From assembly GCF_003058195.1 (NCBI RefSeq), contig NZ_QBUH01000002.1, positions 1-64,000 on the forward strand: 64,000 nucleotides of DNA, given 5' to 3'. Below are positions 27,284 to 36,005 of the stretch, piece by piece. The translations under genes were made by a program, and so were the position numbers. Position 1 is the first letter of the stretch. Each line of letters starts with the position of its first letter. The notes beneath the pieces were generated by a model, which was given only the letters and a program-made list of their open reading frames with translations, made no database searches and had not been told where the DNA came from. The DNA comes from Elizabethkingia sp. YR214 (lineage in GTDB: Bacteria; Bacteroidota; Bacteroidia; Flavobacteriales; Weeksellaceae).

Positions 27284-28099
27284 TTAAGGACATATCCTTT
27301 TGCCGTCTTTTCCTATAATGCTGTCTACCTTCTGGTAAGAGAACCCTATAAAGTTTTGTTTTCCGCTCAAGTAGAGTACTGCTCCGGGATTCGGATCATG
27401 GATCGTACTACATTTATATCCTGTTTCGGTATTGGCGGCCGCATAGACCCAGAAAACTTCTTTTTTTCCATTGCTAAGCGCTATGTTCCAGTAGCGATGC
27501 CAATAATATTTTCCCCTGATAGAACCGGTGCTGGTAGCTTCTGCAGTATAATGAGCTTCTTTTTGTGGTAAATAATAGGCAGCTGTACATATAATCTGGT
27601 TAATAATCCACCAGGTAGCTGCTATAAAAAAGAAAACAGTCAAAACGGCTAATATTTTTTCATATAGCGGTTCAGATTTTTGTTTGAATTCCTGAAGTAA
27701 AGGTTTTATTCTAATTTTGGTACTATGACATAATACTACAATGAAAAGCAGTATTACAAGAAGATTAATACTGTAGATAACAGTATAATTTTTATTCCAT
27801 AATAGTTTTTCCTGCCATACACTGTCCGAGCCCATAAATAAAGTAAACATAACTAAGGGAAGTGCCCATGACATTGTAAACTTGTTAGGAGAGCGAAAAA
27901 GAGATATAATAAATACAATAAGGGTGAGCGTAAAATAGATTAACAGCACGACTGTAAGCTTCATTTTCTCCGGAATAGAAGGAATTATAAAGCTAATGCC
28001 AAAGAGAAGTAAGGCTACAACAGAGGGAATAATCCCAATGAGTATTTCTCTCTTGTTATTATTTTTCTCCGTGATTTGTAGCTGTATTTTCTTTTTCAT
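27284..28099 (-). CDS. Polytopic membrane protein of unknown function
   Basis: 271 residues from ATG 28099, whose first bases overlap the stop of the preceding gene (28096) by 4 bases, so translation is coupled. A basic start (MKKKIQLQITEKNNNKRE) is followed by about five membrane segments (~25-175). The extracytoplasmic tail (~185-271) carries YYWHRYWNIALSNGKKEVFW and two Cys (YKCSTIHD, KRICP at the end). I do not recognise the family. It forms a two-gene unit with the small membrane protein upstream. Confidence 0.75.
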   Translation of the reverse strand: MKKKIQLQITEKNNNKREILIGIIPSVVALLLFGISFIIPSIPEKMKLTVVLLIYFTLTLIVFIISLFRSPNKFTMSWALPLVMFTLFMGSDSVWQEKLLWNKNYTVIYSINLLVILLFIVVLCHSTKIRIKPLLQEFKQKSEPLYEKILAVLTVFFFIAATWWIINQIICTAAYYLPQKEAHYTAEATSTGSIRGKYYWHRYWNIALSNGKKEVFWVYAAANTETGYKCSTIHDPNPGAVLYLSGKQNFIGFSYQKVDSIIGKDGKRICP

Positions 28100-28713
28100 T
28101 TCTCGCGATTTATCCAAGTGTCTGGATTTTTCAATTTTATATTCTCAGTGGCAAATACTGACTGGACTTCCTGTGTAAAGGTGAATGTAAAGCTTGCATA
28201 CACTTCCGTATCAATTTTTAATCTGTATTTAAATGGAGTGCCGGGAATTTCTATTGTTTTAGTGCTGATACGAGTAACCTGTTGATAGGGAATTCTCTTA
28301 TTTCTAAATGTTCTGAAGATGATAAAACCGTCTTTTGTAAATATATAAGGTGGAATACCTGCCCAGACACGAGCAATTTTAGAAATATAAATCTGGTATA
28401 ACATAATATATTCTTTATCCATACTTCTTAGAATATCCATAAATGATCCGAACCTCTTGTAGGTCATGTAAATAAGAGGACCTATGGCCAGTAATAATAT
28501 TGCCTGAATAGATAGTATGGTGGTAAGAATATAGGGAATAAAATGAGGCTCAGTTATGCTTCGACTATTGTAGGCTGCATGAAAATTATAAATGAAGAAA
28601 AATAAAATACTACAGTTTAAAATGACAAGAGCAATATAAATAGTATTTCTTAATTGCTTTAGCTTTTTAATTTCTGTTTGCCTGAAATCTTCATAAGAGG
28701 TTTGTAGAGTCAA
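28096..28713 (-). CDS. Membrane protein with PH-like C-terminal domain
   Basis: 205 residues. Two membrane segments (~22-42 and ~60-83) precede a cytoplasmic domain with GFIIFRTFRNKRIPYQQVTRIS, the pattern of bacterial PH-like/YcxB-type domains. The start is TTG 28713: no in-frame ATG exists before residue ~85, and a -7 promoter element at 28737-28744 sits at the right distance. The next gene overlaps by 4 bases. Function unknown. Confidence 0.72.
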   Translation of the reverse strand: MTLQTSYEDFRQTEIKKLKQLRNTIYIALVILNCSILFFFIYNFHAAYNSRSITEPHFIPYILTTILSIQAILLLAIGPLIYMTYKRFGSFMDILRSMDKEYIMLYQIYISKIARVWAGIPPYIFTKDGFIIFRTFRNKRIPYQQVTRISTKTIEIPGTPFKYRLKIDTEVYASFTFTFTQEVQSVFATENIKLKNPDTWINREK

Positions 28714-28736
28714 ATGCTGGTATTTTTTGGTGCCAT

Positions 28737-28744
28737 CAAATATA
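28737..28744 (-). promoter_or_regulatory. -7 element deciding a TTG start
   Basis: TATATTTG on the minus strand matches TAnnTTTG, 23 bases before TTG 28713. It leaves only a short leader and supports the TTG start. Confidence 0.5.
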
Positions 28745-28812
28745 ATAAAAGCTAATGATTATTCATTTTTTAGAGAAATATTGTTCCTAAGATTCGAAGC
28801 TGACCAATAAAA

Positions 28813-28845
28813 AACCTTGTCCATTCATATAACATGGACAAGGTT
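28813..28845 (-). terminator. Terminator of the ABC exporter operon
   Basis: AACCTTGTCCAT (28813-28824) pairs perfectly with 28834-28845; on the minus strand it is followed by TTTTTATTGG. It lies just after the stop of the permease-thioredoxin gene. Confidence 0.85.
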
Positions 28846-28867
28846 AATGTTTTTATTTATAATAAAG

Positions 28868-31057
28868 CTAATCTTTCTTAATCTGATTCATAACTTCTAC
28901 AAAATTGTCTTCATTGGGGGAAGGTGCATTCATATTATAAATCTTACCTTCAGGATCCAGAATAATGAATCTTGGAATTCCCTGTATACCATATTCCATA
29001 GCAAACTTATTAGCATTTGGGAGGTGCCATTGCAGTGTTTTAGAAGGTTTAGTTTTTAAGAAATTCTGCCACCTTGTTTTATCCTGGTCTACGCTGATGG
29101 AAATAAATTTTATATTTTGATAATATCTGTAATTTCTTTCTCTGGCCTCAAATGCAGGACGTATTTCCAGGCATGGCTGACACCAGGTAGCCCATAAGTC
29201 GATTATGACATATTTCCCACGGAATTGTGAAAGTTTCTGGGCTTTTCCAAGGCTATCAGTAAAATTAAGATCCGGGAAAGGCATGCCTTTCTGGCTTTGG
29301 TTTAGAGATAATAATTTTCCCTGTAGGTACGCTTTTAGCTCTTTATCCTGAATATAGCCAATCTCTGAGCGGAATATGTTATTTCGGGTAATGCTGTCTG
29401 TTTTTAACTCTAGGGATTTATAGAGCTGTGTTCCTATAAGTCTGTCTTTTTCTATTCCGGTGGGTAGAGTATTGAGCTTATTAAAAATAAGACTGTCATT
29501 GCCCTCTGCATTACTTTGTCCAGCCATCAATTGATTAAGTTTGTAATCAAGATAGTTGGTATTTTTTTTCAAAAGGCGTACCGGGTTTTTTATAGTTCCT
29601 TGTAACTCGTCCATCAGATATTTTGGTGCAGTAGACGAAGAGGAGGATATTTTTTTATAATTTTCAATATTGCTAAGGAATTTTATAGCCAAAAGCTGCT
29701 TTCTGTATTCTTTAAACTCATTGGAAAGCCCAAAGTTTTCAGAGGTAGAAAACCTGGAGAGGTACTTTTTATTTTCATTCCATTCCTTTTGTATTTTACT
29801 GTAGAATTCCTGAGGATTTTTGAACTCTTTATTGTCTAATTGGTATTGGAAATTTCCTGCAAAATCCTCTTCTGTACTATTATACTCCTGTTCTGCTTTC
29901 CTGTTGCTTTTTACAAAAGCTTCCATTTTTATTGCATTCAGGCGGAAGAATAGATCAAACCAGTCTCCCTTACCAAACACCAAAGGATATTTCTTATCAC
30001 CAAACTCTAAAACATATTCATCCATTGGAAGATTTTCTTTTGTTTCCCATTTAAACTGATTGTTTGTTGCAGGTATAGAAGCTATTTTTTTATGAAAATC
30101 TTTAGTGAAAATACGAACAGAATCTATTTTTATATCGGTTTCAAATTTCCCGGTAATATTAGTGAATTCCGTATTGGCTTTAGGAATAATCGGTTTTTTT
30201 ACCGCATAAAAAACACCTGTAAAGATAATGGCCATAACAATGCTGGCGATTAGTGTTTTTTTATGGTCTATAAAAGCACTGCGGAATCCTTTTTTAGCAT
30301 ACCATAAATAGCCGATGATGAGAAATACAAACATCCAGAATATGCTTAAGTATTCTGAGTAGGAAAAAATATGATTAAGGTTTCTTACATTATTGTTTTT
30401 ACTCATAATGTAGAAAACATTGTATGGGGAATATTCTATATTTATTCTTTGTACCAGAGAGAAAACATTAAGAATAAGTCCTAATATTCCCAATAAAAAT
30501 GGCCATATAAATCCCGGAATTATAACAGATATCATAAGCTGAAGGGCTATAATCCCTAATGCTGAAACCATAATTCTAAATAAAGTTTGAGCAGACCATA
30601 GAAAACTAAAATCTAATATTTTAGCAGGATCAGGATAGATATAGTACTGAGCAATAGCAACAATAGCTGTGATAAGCAAAAAGCTTACGGCGCAGATGAA
30701 AGCCATAATCACCAGATTAACATACTTGGCCATATAAATATTAAGTTTGCTAATAGGCTGGGTTTCCATTAAGAGCCATCCACCGTTTTTGTGATCAGTC
30801 TGGGCAATTCTATTGGCTGAAATAATAATATACAGTAAGAAGAAAAACATAACAAAACCTTTTAATGAGTCTTGTACGCTGGTTTCAATAACCGGATATT
30901 TCAATGCAGCTGCATCGGTATTATGATCCCTGAAAAAATCTGATACAAACCCTAAAAGAGGAATAATAGCACCCATGGCAATAGCTAGGTATAAGAGTCC
31001 TAAGCCTTTGATCTTTATCCATTCTACTTGTATAGCAATCAATAGTTTTTTCATCAT
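28868..31057 (-). CDS. ABC-2 permease fused to a TlpA-like thioredoxin domain
   Basis: 729 residues in three parts. Residues 1-~286 form an ABC-2 type permease with about six membrane segments (start MMKKLLIAIQVEWIKIK, last segment ~268-286). Residues ~290-590 form a charged extracytoplasmic linker with no family I recognise, resembling the long N-terminal part of Bacteroidota TlpA-type proteins. Residues ~590-729 are a thioredoxin domain of the TlpA/AhpC-TSA type with the redox motif WCQPC (Cys626, Cys629) and cis-Pro695 in GIPRF. The gene follows its ATPase after one base. The two together look like an exporter whose permease carries its own periplasmic thiol-disulfide enzyme. No frameshift or in-frame stop is seen across the junction. 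Confidence 0.88.
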   Translation of the reverse strand: MMKKLLIAIQVEWIKIKGLGLLYLAIAMGAIIPLLGFVSDFFRDHNTDAAALKYPVIETSVQDSLKGFVMFFFLLYIIISANRIAQTDHKNGGWLLMETQPISKLNIYMAKYVNLVIMAFICAVSFLLITAIVAIAQYYIYPDPAKILDFSFLWSAQTLFRIMVSALGIIALQLMISVIIPGFIWPFLLGILGLILNVFSLVQRINIEYSPYNVFYIMSKNNNVRNLNHIFSYSEYLSIFWMFVFLIIGYLWYAKKGFRSAFIDHKKTLIASIVMAIIFTGVFYAVKKPIIPKANTEFTNITGKFETDIKIDSVRIFTKDFHKKIASIPATNNQFKWETKENLPMDEYVLEFGDKKYPLVFGKGDWFDLFFRLNAIKMEAFVKSNRKAEQEYNSTEEDFAGNFQYQLDNKEFKNPQEFYSKIQKEWNENKKYLSRFSTSENFGLSNEFKEYRKQLLAIKFLSNIENYKKISSSSSTAPKYLMDELQGTIKNPVRLLKKNTNYLDYKLNQLMAGQSNAEGNDSLIFNKLNTLPTGIEKDRLIGTQLYKSLELKTDSITRNNIFRSEIGYIQDKELKAYLQGKLLSLNQSQKGMPFPDLNFTDSLGKAQKLSQFRGKYVIIDLWATWCQPCLEIRPAFEARERNYRYYQNIKFISISVDQDKTRWQNFLKTKPSKTLQWHLPNANKFAMEYGIQGIPRFIILDPEGKIYNMNAPSPNEDNFVEVMNQIKKD

Positions 31058-31058
31058 T

Positions 31059-31961
31059 TTAGTTTTTAGTTAGTTCTATAAACCAGTCCTCAAGACCAGT
31101 ATTACTTTTTAGTTCAAATATTTCAGCTTGTTGAGATACAAGAAGGTTATTTAATGCTATTACTTCTTCTTTGCTACTAACTGCACATTCCATTGTGTTT
31201 TCATTGATAAGTTTTGGACTGTATACATTGGGGATCTTGTCTATAAACTGATGCGCATTGTTAATGCCCACTTTTACACGGCTATATTGATAAAGTTGAT
31301 TAAGCTCTTCTTTACTTCCCATAAATTTTATCTCGCCATGAGAGATAATAGCCAGATGTGTAATCATTTTCTCAATTTCCTGAAGCAAATGGCTCGATAT
31401 AAAAATAGTAATCCCTTTTTCTTGATTTAGTTTTAGAAGCAACTCCCGAATCTCTATCATCCCATTAGGATCCAATCCGTTTACCGGTTCATCCAGAATC
31501 AAAAGTTCGGGATTTCCTAAAAGGGACATAGCAATGGCAAGACGCTGTTTCATACCCAGGGAATATTTTTTCATTTTAGTATTTCTGGCATCCCATAAAC
31601 CAACAAGGTGCAGAACTTCCTCAGCATTTTGTTTTGGAAGTTCCCGTAGTTTAGAAAGGACCATAAGGTTATCCCATCCGGACAAATGATCATAGAATGC
31701 CGGATAATCAATAAGAGAGCCAATTCTATTAAATCCTCCGGGATAGAACGAGCTGAGTTCCTGACCGAAAATTTTAATAGTTTTATCAGTATCGGTAAGT
31801 GCACCAATAATAAATCTCATAGTTGTTGATTTTCCGGCTCCATTTGCACCCAAAAAACCAAAAATACTTCCTTTCGGAACATGAATGCTTAAGTCTTTTA
31901 ATATAGGTTTTCCCTTACTAAAAGAGAAGCTCAAATCTTTAATATCAATTGTGTTCTCCAT
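31059..31961 (-). CDS. ABC transporter ATP-binding protein
   Basis: 300 residues, complete nucleotide-binding domain: Walker A GANGAGKST (~38-46), signature YSLGMKQRL (~133-141), Walker B LLILDEP (153-159) and the switch His in ISSHLL. The C-terminal extension (~215-300) is typical of drug/peptide exporters of the CcmA/BcrA group that pair with ABC-2 permeases. It is encoded one base before the permease-thioredoxin fusion, its evident partner. The exported compound is unknown. Confidence 0.93.
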   Translation of the reverse strand: MENTIDIKDLSFSFSKGKPILKDLSIHVPKGSIFGFLGANGAGKSTTMRFIIGALTDTDKTIKIFGQELSSFYPGGFNRIGSLIDYPAFYDHLSGWDNLMVLSKLRELPKQNAEEVLHLVGLWDARNTKMKKYSLGMKQRLAIAMSLLGNPELLILDEPVNGLDPNGMIEIRELLLKLNQEKGITIFISSHLLQEIEKMITHLAIISHGEIKFMGSKEELNQLYQYSRVKVGINNAHQFIDKIPNVYSPKLINENTMECAVSSKEEVIALNNLLVSQQAEIFELKSNTGLEDWFIELTKN

Positions 31962-32105
31962 AGCTAAAAATGTGATTTCTTTTGCTTGATCAGTCTTGGT
32001 GAAAAGATAATTGTTACAAAAAAAGAAAAGTCGATAGTAAAACAGAGAAGGGTGAAAGTGCAGGAAAAGTCTTTTATTAAAGGGTTTATAGAGATTTAAT
32101 AAAAA

Positions 32106-32128
32106 ACCTCACAGAATCTCTGTGAGGT
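32106..32128 (-). terminator. Terminator after the ferredoxin-like gene
   Basis: ACCTCACAG (32106-32114) pairs perfectly with CTGTGAGGT (32120-32128), five-base loop; on the minus strand it is followed by TTTTTTATT. Confidence 0.8.
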
Positions 32129-32160
32129 ATATCAATAAAATAGCGTGCCTATTTTTCTTA

Positions 32161-32376
32161 TTATTCGTTCATGCGGTACCCAAGCGCACCAGTAGGGCAT
32201 TTTTCAATCTGACTTTTTAACTCTTCAGCACTAGCTTCCATAGGTGTGATCCAAGGTTTATCCTTTGGATGATACACTCTAGGTAGTGTTTTAACGCATA
32301 CTCCGGCATGTTTGCACTTTGAAGGTGTCCATAAAACTGTAATGCCTTTGTTTTCTGAATATTCTTTTGTTTCCAT
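32161..32376 (-). CDS. Fer4_19-type mono-cluster iron-sulfur protein
   Basis: 71 residues. Cys pattern SKCKHAGVCVKTLPRVY ... IEKCPTGAL matches the divergent 4Fe-4S mono-cluster family (Fer4_19). These small cytosolic ferredoxin-like proteins probably transfer electrons; the family has no firm role. It is transcribed alone, ended by the terminator at 32106-32128, and is 84 bases from the haem-binding gene upstream on the same strand. Confidence 0.88.
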   Translation of the reverse strand: METKEYSENKGITVLWTPSKCKHAGVCVKTLPRVYHPKDKPWITPMEASAEELKSQIEKCPTGALGYRMNE

Positions 32377-32460
32377 CTTATATGTTACTTATTGTTCTAG
32401 CATAAAGTTAGTTGAAAAAAAATAAATATTAAAATCAGGGTTTTGTATGAATGTAACAGG

Positions 32461-32919
32461 CTACTCTGTGGAACTAATTGAATCCAGCCACCTAAGAATC
32501 GCTTTCTTTTCTTCTAAAGACAGCTTTGCACTTTTATGAATCACCACGTAGGAGGGGAGTGGCATTTTATTATTTTCAATCTGTTCTTTAATGCCACTGA
32601 ATTTATTTTTCTTTTTCCGATTAGAATAATTCCCCCATTCATTAAAGTTCAGTTCCTGCTTACCTTTGTTAATATGTTTTTCTAAAAAATAACTTACCGG
32701 CTGAATATAAGCGTAAAAGGGGTAAGTAGTATTATTGCTGTGACAGTCATAACAAGAGTTCAATAAAATACGCTGTATGTTAATAGGCGCTTTATAGACC
32801 TGCATGAAATCAGAAGAAGGAATTTTTCCTTTATCTATATTTCTTAAAGGTTGAAAAAACTGAAGGAGTAGTAAAAGAATGACCCCGGCAAAGAGTATTT
32901 TTTTGATTGCTTTACTCAT
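32461..32919 (-). CDS. Haem-binding domain protein
   Basis: 152 residues. One N-terminal membrane segment (~6-24), then the haem-binding domain with the c-type site CYDCHSNNTTYPFYAYIQP and the distal segment KGKQELNFNEW. Such proteins face the periplasm and bind one covalent haem through CxxCH. The start overlaps the end of the DUF3347 gene by 8 bases, so the two are made together; this pairing is frequent in flavobacteria. An electron-transfer or redox-sensing role is likely but not shown here. Confidence 0.88.
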   Translation of the reverse strand: MSKAIKKILFAGVILLLLLQFFQPLRNIDKGKIPSSDFMQVYKAPINIQRILLNSCYDCHSNNTTYPFYAYIQPVSYFLEKHINKGKQELNFNEWGNYSNRKKKNKFSGIKEQIENNKMPLPSYVVIHKSAKLSLEEKKAILRWLDSISSTE

Positions 32920-33463
32920 TCTGTAATTCTTTTTTTATCGACCCGCAGTCAGGCATTTTAGCTCCATAATAAGGGTTTATGATTTCTTTTTTTTCGCTAA
33001 GCCATATAGCTCCTTCTCCCTTATTGTAATTGGGACAAAAATCCTGATAAAGCTTTATTCCTCCAGTTCCAAAACTATCGATAAGATCGTTGATATCTCT
33101 ACTGAGTAAAGAAAAATGTTCTCTCTGGTGTTCAACATTTCCGGCATTAGTACTGATATGTTCTGCATTTTCATGAAGGCTTTCATAGATATCCATGAAT
33201 ACCGCTTTTTGTTCCTGATCTAGAGCATCCAAAGTTTCAAATAGCTTTTTTGCAGCCTCTGCAGTTGCTTTTCCATCATCTTTAGTCAGTGCATTTTTTA
33301 TATCCAGGTAATCGTTGATAATCTCTTTTACCGAAAAAGAAGCTCTAGCTTGTATATTTGTTTCTTTAGAGGTTTGTAGTGTTTTATTTTCAGTCTTAGT
33401 TTTTTTATCGGCACAGGCTATTAAACTTAAGCCCATAAGTATTGTAATGATGATATTTCTCAT
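32912..33463 (-). CDS. DUF3347 domain lipoprotein
   Basis: 183 residues. Lipobox LIAC (~14-17), a helical DUF3347 domain (VKEIINDYLDIKNALTKDD ... AEAAKKLFETL), then a C-terminal motif with CPNYNKGEGAIWLSEKKE and NPYYGAKMPDCG. The closely related segment at the end of CusB-like proteins is CPM...NPYFGxxMxxCG, so metal (copper) binding is plausible; here CPM is CPN, so one Met ligand is missing. It overlaps the haem-binding gene by 8 bases. Confidence 0.85.
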   Translation of the reverse strand: MRNIIITILMGLSLIACADKKTKTENKTLQTSKETNIQARASFSVKEIINDYLDIKNALTKDDGKATAEAAKKLFETLDALDQEQKAVFMDIYESLHENAEHISTNAGNVEHQREHFSLLSRDINDLIDSFGTGGIKLYQDFCPNYNKGEGAIWLSEKKEIINPYYGAKMPDCGSIKKELQNE

Positions 33464-33674
33464 TTCAAAGTATGTTTTAATTAATGATTAGTTATACCTA
33501 AATCCTAGGCTAGAATAAAGGGTTTAAGACATCAATAGGTTTATTGATGAATGGTGATGGCGCGTAGTTATCCCTTTTAAAACGTCCCATACAAGTAAAC
33601 ATTAAACTACATCACATTGTTCTAATGCAAATATTGTTTTGGACGAAATACAATTTGGGCTATACGTAATGAGA

Positions 33675-34025
33675 TTAGCCTATTTTAGGTGTAAGCCAGG
33701 TAAAAAGAAATCCTTTAGAAATAGTGTATTCAGGATTAATGAAAGATGACTTGTTATAGTACATTGTTTTTTCAAAACTGAAGTTTTGAGAATCAGGAAG
33801 TAAAGTAGTAATACAGCAGGTAAGACATTTGCACTGTTCAGTACAATTTTGACGATTCTGTTGAGAATTACAACCTTCACAGCCGCTGCAATACTCTTTT
33901 TCTGATAATTCAGCTTTATAACCGGACTCCGATACAGGAATTATATTTTTACCACAGGCGGAAACTTGCCCAGGGGTAAAGAGAAATCCTAATAAGATTA
34001 TAAGTATGTATCGATATTGCAACAT
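33675..34025 (-). CDS. Secreted Cys-rich protein
   Basis: 116 residues. Signal peptide (residues 1-~22, ending VSAC). The mature part has a Cys cluster CSGCEGCNSQQNRQNCTEQCKCLTCC-like in spacing (eight Cys within ~35 residues), then a tail ending KGFLFTWLTPKIG. The family is not one I can name. The Cys density suggests metal binding or disulfides. The position upstream of the DUF3347/haem-binding pair on the same strand suggests a shared metal or redox role, though 211 bases separate them. Confidence 0.7.
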   Translation of the reverse strand: MLQYRYILIILLGFLFTPGQVSACGKNIIPVSESGYKAELSEKEYCSGCEGCNSQQNRQNCTEQCKCLTCCITTLLPDSQNFSFEKTMYYNKSSFINPEYTISKGFLFTWLTPKIG

Positions 34026-34152
34026 GTTATCGATAGCAAATTTAAAAATTTATTTTAATCCGATGTTTTATTATTTATTATTTATACAAAATAGAGGTTT
34101 TGTATTTTTATAAATGTCTATATATAAGTGTATTGTGGATTGTGTGATGAGC

Positions 34153-35457
34153 TTATTTATTAAAGCTTTCTATAGCTTTTTTATAAACCTGCAATGCACG
34201 TTGTCTTGCCTCTTCATGTTGTACTATAGGAGGCTTCATACTTTGCTGAAAATCAGGATTCCATTTTTTTATGTATTGTAAATCATTATCAAATTTCTGT
34301 GTTTGAGCGGTCGGATTAAAGATCCTGAAGTAAGGTGCTGCATCACAGCCACAGCCTGCAGCCCATTGCCAGTTGCCATTATTGGCAGACAAATCGTAAT
34401 CGAGAAGTTTTTGCGCAAAATAAGCTTCACCCCAACGCCAGTCAATAAGCAGGTGTTTGCACAGGAAGCTTGCAACAATCATTCTTACGCGGTTATGCAT
34501 AAAGCCTGTACTATTGAGCTGTCGCATACCAGCGTCTACTATCGGATAGCCAGTTTCGCCTTTGCACCAGAGTTGGAATTCGGTTTCATTATTGCGCCAC
34601 TGAATATAATCATACTGTGCTTTAAAGCTGTGGTGAACGACTTTAGGGAAGTGATAAAGAATCTGCATGAAAAACTCCCGCCAGATAAGTTCGGATAGCC
34701 ACGTATCGTTATGCTTAATGGCAAAGGAAACGCATTCTCGTATGGAAATAGTTCCAAATCTTAAAGCGATGCCTAAGTGAGAAGTTCTATCTAAAGCTGG
34801 AAAATCTCTATATAGGGCATAATCTTTTATTATTTCAAGATCTGGTTCGGGCTTTTGGAATACTAGGTCTGTTTTTTTGAAACCAATATCTGATAAAGCC
34901 AGAATTTCCTGTGGGATAGCTTTATATAAATTGTTTAAATCCGTTTTTGCTGTTATATAATGTTCCTGCTGAAGTTCAGTTCGCCATTTTTTAGCATAAG
35001 GGGTATAAACAGTGTAGGGGAGGCCATCTGCTTTTACAATTTCAGACTGATCGAAAATAACCTGATCTTTAAAATTGCAAAAACGAATATCATGTTCTTC
35101 TAAAAATGTTTGTACTATCTGATCTCTTTTTATGGCCTGAGGCTCGTAATCCCGATTGCAGTATACAGCTTGTACCTGATATTGCGTTATAATCTTTTTA
35201 AAAACTTCTGAAAGCTTTCCATGGTAAACCTGAAGAGTTGATTGATATTTATGAAGCGTCTCATTAATTGATATTAATGCCTGATGGATATAATCTACAC
35301 GACGATCATAGGGATCAGTTAACTGATCGAGAATCTCTGTATCAAAAATAAATATGGGTAGTACCGGTAAACCAGAAGCTAAAGCTTGTTGTAATCCCTT
35401 ATTGTCTTCGGTTCTTAGATCTCTTCGGAACCAGTAAATAACAACTTTATTTTCCAT
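34153..35457 (-). CDS. Deoxyribodipyrimidine photolyase
   Basis: 434 residues. N-terminal Rossmann-like antenna domain (VIYWFRRDLRTEDNKGL) and C-terminal FAD-binding helical domain with ELIWREFFMQILYHFP, TGYPIVDAGMRQLNSTGFMHNR and DYDLSANNGNWQWAAG. These are hallmarks of class I CPD photolyases, which repair UV-induced pyrimidine dimers with blue light. The start is ATG 35457 (MENKVVIYWF), overlapping the end of the lipocalin gene by 11 bases. Last gene of a MarR-lipocalin-photolyase operon. Confidence 0.93.
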   Translation of the reverse strand: MENKVVIYWFRRDLRTEDNKGLQQALASGLPVLPIFIFDTEILDQLTDPYDRRVDYIHQALISINETLHKYQSTLQVYHGKLSEVFKKIITQYQVQAVYCNRDYEPQAIKRDQIVQTFLEEHDIRFCNFKDQVIFDQSEIVKADGLPYTVYTPYAKKWRTELQQEHYITAKTDLNNLYKAIPQEILALSDIGFKKTDLVFQKPEPDLEIIKDYALYRDFPALDRTSHLGIALRFGTISIRECVSFAIKHNDTWLSELIWREFFMQILYHFPKVVHHSFKAQYDYIQWRNNETEFQLWCKGETGYPIVDAGMRQLNSTGFMHNRVRMIVASFLCKHLLIDWRWGEAYFAQKLLDYDLSANNGNWQWAAGCGCDAAPYFRIFNPTAQTQKFDNDLQYIKKWNPDFQQSMKPPIVQHEEARQRALQVYKKAIESFNK

Positions 35458-36004
35458 GTACAAACGGATTATTTTTATCCTGCTTTACCCATATTAATTT
35501 AGAGGTGTCATAACCGATTGACTGAGCCTTTTTTAGGTATTCTTCCTTAATATTCTCAGGTATTGATTTTTCACGAGAAAGTATCCATAGGTATTTCAGA
35601 CTTTGTCCTGCAACCAGTGCATATTTGTAATCTTTATCCAAGGCAATAACATTGTACCCTGCATAAAAAGGTTTAAAGAAACTCACTTTCAGTGCAGCAA
35701 TTGTTTTATCCTTTCTGAATTTGGCACTGCCGGTGGCTGATTTCCATTCCTGGGTTTGGGTATTGTAACCACTGTTTAGAACTTTAATCTCTCCATTTTC
35801 TTTAAAGCTGTATTGGGCTGTTACATTATCTAAATTCCGTTCAAACTTATAGTCGAATCGGGCAATCTCATACCAGGTTCCGAGGTAACGATTTGCATCA
35901 AAACTTTCAATAGGTTTTGCATTTTTAGGAATATTGGAACAAGAAGATAGGAGTGCCAGTGTGGTAAGCGTAAGAGCTGTCCCAAGTAAGATTTTATTTT
36001 TCAT
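35447..36004 (-). CDS. Lipocalin family lipoprotein, Blc-like
   Basis: 185 residues from ATG 36004 (the frame opens earlier only at TTG). Lipobox LLSSC near residue 22. The lipocalin signature YLGTWYEIARFDYKFER starts the barrel, and the third signature appears as YLWILSREKS. Bacterial Blc-type lipocalins are outer-membrane lipoproteins that bind fatty acids or lysophospholipids. It lies between a MarR regulator (one base upstream) and a photolyase, an arrangement I recall from other light-stress operons. Confidence 0.92.
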   Translation of the reverse strand: MKNKILLGTALTLTTLALLSSCSNIPKNAKPIESFDANRYLGTWYEIARFDYKFERNLDNVTAQYSFKENGEIKVLNSGYNTQTQEWKSATGSAKFRKDKTIAALKVSFFKPFYAGYNVIALDKDYKYALVAGQSLKYLWILSREKSIPENIKEEYLKKAQSIGYDTSKLIWVKQDKNNPFVHGK

Positions 36005-36005
36005 T

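Noticed and set aside
28868-31057. Apparent fusion caused by a sequencing frameshift
   Set aside because: The frame is continuous over 729 codons, residues on both sides of the junction are well formed, and a long linker separates the domains.
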